Made by a program: the position numbers and the translations under genes
Part shown: in pieces, positions 58,900 to 60,000 of the stretch
Layout: the number at the start of each line of letters is the position of its first letter
How positions within the stretch are numbered: position 1 is the first letter of the stretch
The notes under the pieces: model-generated
Told to the model about the DNA's origin: nothing
The model's input: only the letters and a program-made list of their open reading frames with translations
Database searches by the model: none
NCBI RefSeq assembly: GCF_963678635.1
Contig: NC_087063.1
Span: 54,391,074-54,451,073, forward strand
Direction: 5' to 3'
DNA from: Symsagittifera roscoffensis
Lineage: Eukaryota > Xenacoelomorpha > Acoela > Convolutidae
DNA: 60,000 nucleotides

Positions 58900-59159
58900 A
58901 GCTTTAGAGAAGGTAAAATATAACCGACTGTACTTGATAAAATTGCTACCCAAACAGTTGTTTCTTTACATGTAGTGGATAACATTATTCGAACGATTGC
59001 ACATGCTAGTATTAAAACTATGACAAAAAATTGGCACATAAACACTAAAAGAGATCTATTACACGGACGTCCAAAAATTTTCCAAGATTTTTGTTCATGA
59101 TTCTCCTCATCAAAAACAAAATTTCCTAAATTTAATTGCTTGTCACATTCATCACCCAT
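58896..59159 (-). CDS. Polinton two-TM conserved protein, unknown function
   Basis: An intact 87-residue frame. A hydrophilic N-terminus of about 35 residues ends in IFGRPCNRS, then TM1 (LLVFMCQFFVIVLILACAIV), a short loop with TCKETT, and TM2 (VWVAILSSTVGYILP) near the C-terminus. The Cys in GRPC and TCKE may pair. Its stop overlaps the ATPase start, implying linked expression. It resembles small membrane proteins next to ATPase genes in other Polintons, as far as I recall; a role in the particle or in egress is speculation. Confidence 0.7.
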   Translation of the reverse strand: MGDECDKQLNLGNFVFDEENHEQKSWKIFGRPCNRSLLVFMCQFFVIVLILACAIVRIMLSTTCKETTVWVAILSSTVGYILPSLKL

Positions 59160-59239
59160 CTCAACTCTGGAATGAAAAAATTGATAATGACTAACATTTA
59201 AATTTCAAAAACACGATAAAACAAAATTATTAAGGTAAT

Positions 59240-59710
59240 TTACAATTTATTAAAAAAACATCGAGTCCATGTTCCGTATGCAAATGCTTTTCTTTCTGCA
59301 CAGTGAAGAGTATTTGCATGACGAAATGGGTAGTTGCTACACCTCCAATCATATTCTTCATCTTTGAAAATCAAATTCTGAACTTTTGGACATGCGTAGT
59401 CATCCAATTTTGTAACCTTTGTTTCCAAAATTTCTGACAGAATTTTACATTTTTTATAACCTTTTGCAAAAAACTCCGTTTCTGGCGCTTTTAATTTTTC
59501 CAATATTTTTTCAAGCTCAGTATACTTTTCATGGCCATTGTTCCAATTGATTCTATGAAGATAAATTGTACACCAAGCAGATTGAGATGTGGCTTTGAAT
59601 TTTTTGGGAGGAAGAAAGGAATATCCCATAATTTGTCCATTTTTATAAACTCCTAACTCTTTCACTATTTTGTTTTCAATACACTCAATATCCAAAACAA
59701 CTAGACTCAT
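59240..59710 (-). CDS. Conserved Polinton protein with DxE motif, possible nuclease
   Basis: An intact 156-residue frame. It opens VVLDIECIENKIVKELGVY, which matches the spacing of motif I (DxE then E-h-G-h) in DEDD 3'-5' exonucleases. Later come WCTIYLHRINW, AKGYKKCKIL, a possible metal-binding set in YACPKV, CSNYPFRHANTLHCAE and an aromatic GTWTRCF end. DEDD motifs II and III are not convincing (HCAERK lacks the expected Asp), so nuclease activity is only a hypothesis. It lies 80 bp upstream of the two-TM gene. Confidence 0.65.
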   Translation of the reverse strand: MSLVVLDIECIENKIVKELGVYKNGQIMGYSFLPPKKFKATSQSAWCTIYLHRINWNNGHEKYTELEKILEKLKAPETEFFAKGYKKCKILSEILETKVTKLDDYACPKVQNLIFKDEEYDWRCSNYPFRHANTLHCAERKAFAYGTWTRCFFNKL

Positions 59711-59848
59711 GATGGTAACTGTTTTCGCTGAAGTTTTTAGTTAAATAACTAACAATTGAACAATGCGTATACTGATGAAGCAAAAATTTTAACATATAAA
59801 CAGAAGATTAATCCAGTCACGTGACCAAGAAAACAAGAACTTGGAAAT

Positions 59849-60000
59849 CTAGGTAAAACAACCATAACCAGGTCCCTTATAAGTAGTAGAATTCACAGAT
59901 CCAGCTGCATCATGTAAAATTGCATGAAGTCTGAAAATTTTTGAATTTGCAAAAAAGTAATCCCTACAAGAATTTCCGTATCCAATTAGACCCCCAAAAG
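59849..60000 (-). CDS. Polinton protein C-terminus, cut by the window edge
   Basis: Forty-nine open codons end at a TAG (59851-59849). The sequence contains GYGNSCRDYFF, RLHAILHDAAG and YKGPGYGCFT. It looks like the end of a conserved gene whose start is outside the window. The Cys/His pattern faintly recalls phospholipase A2-type motifs, but this is too short to assign. Confidence 0.5.
   Translation of the reverse strand, partial: FGGLIGYGNSCRDYFFANSKIFRLHAILHDAAGSVNSTTYKGPGYGCFT

Larger units (their letters stand above)
53047..60000 (-). mobile_element. Polinton/Maverick element, left part, cut by the window edge
   Basis: Minus-strand genes from the edge leftwards are: an edge protein, DxE protein, two-TM protein, packaging ATPase, an unknown, integrase, minor capsid, small basic protein, major capsid and adenain-like protease. 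That set (INT, ATP, PRO, MCP, mCP) defines Polintons, virus-like transposons of 15-20 kb. Genes are packed with ATGA start/stop overlaps. Several carry single stops or frameshifts, so this copy is recently decayed. DNA polymerase B is not in the window. Confidence 0.92.

Overview
The window is nuclear DNA of an intron-rich, AT-rich metazoan, almost certainly an invertebrate; I cannot name the lineage. Three spliced host genes are interleaved with lineage-specific repeats and two large virus-like mobile elements. Exon calls rest on GT/AG sites, phase-compatible junctions and family conservation.

Region by region: (1) 0.87-8.39 kb, plus strand, a complete nine-exon septin of the SEPT2/4/5-like group (427 aa), with a 731-bp foldback element and several MITE copies in its introns. 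(2) 8.4-13.5 kb, a convergent intergenic stretch filled with MITE copies and a tRNA-like SINE head. (3) 13.5-27.6 kb, minus strand, a SPATA1-like coiled-coil gene of at least 14 exons whose last exon was not found; its first intron holds a two-exon ORF that is either a nested gene or alternative 5' exons. (4) 28.2-48.0 kb, plus strand, a three-exon four-TM protein of PMP22/claudin type that starts head-to-head with the SPATA1-like gene. Its second intron, 15.6 kb, contains an inverted-repeat element with a CA/TG microsatellite centre, split by a 14.5-kb degraded Ty3/gypsy-like LTR retroelement in antisense orientation (gag with zinc knuckle, DSG protease, YLDD reverse transcriptase, RNase H, integrase, a third ORF after pol and an extra ORF before gag). 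(5) 48.0-53.0 kb, intergenic, with a hairpin-bearing repeat family and a degenerate higher-order tandem repeat. (6) 53.05 kb to the right edge, minus strand, the end of a Polinton/Maverick: protease, major capsid protein, small basic protein, penton-like minor capsid protein, retroviral-type integrase, FtsK/A32-like packaging ATPase, a two-TM protein and a conserved DxE-motif protein. It carries at least six ORF-breaking lesions. DNA polymerase B is not in the window and may lie beyond 60 kb.

The most interesting points are: a terminal-type module shared between the Polinton end (53.05 kb) and a site inside the LTR element (34.74 kb); the extra ORF upstream of gag; a continuous capsid-protease reading frame; conserved but functionally unassigned Polinton ORFs; a MITE family whose two ends have changed in concert; and a dispersed repeat led by a hairpin with apparent compensatory changes.
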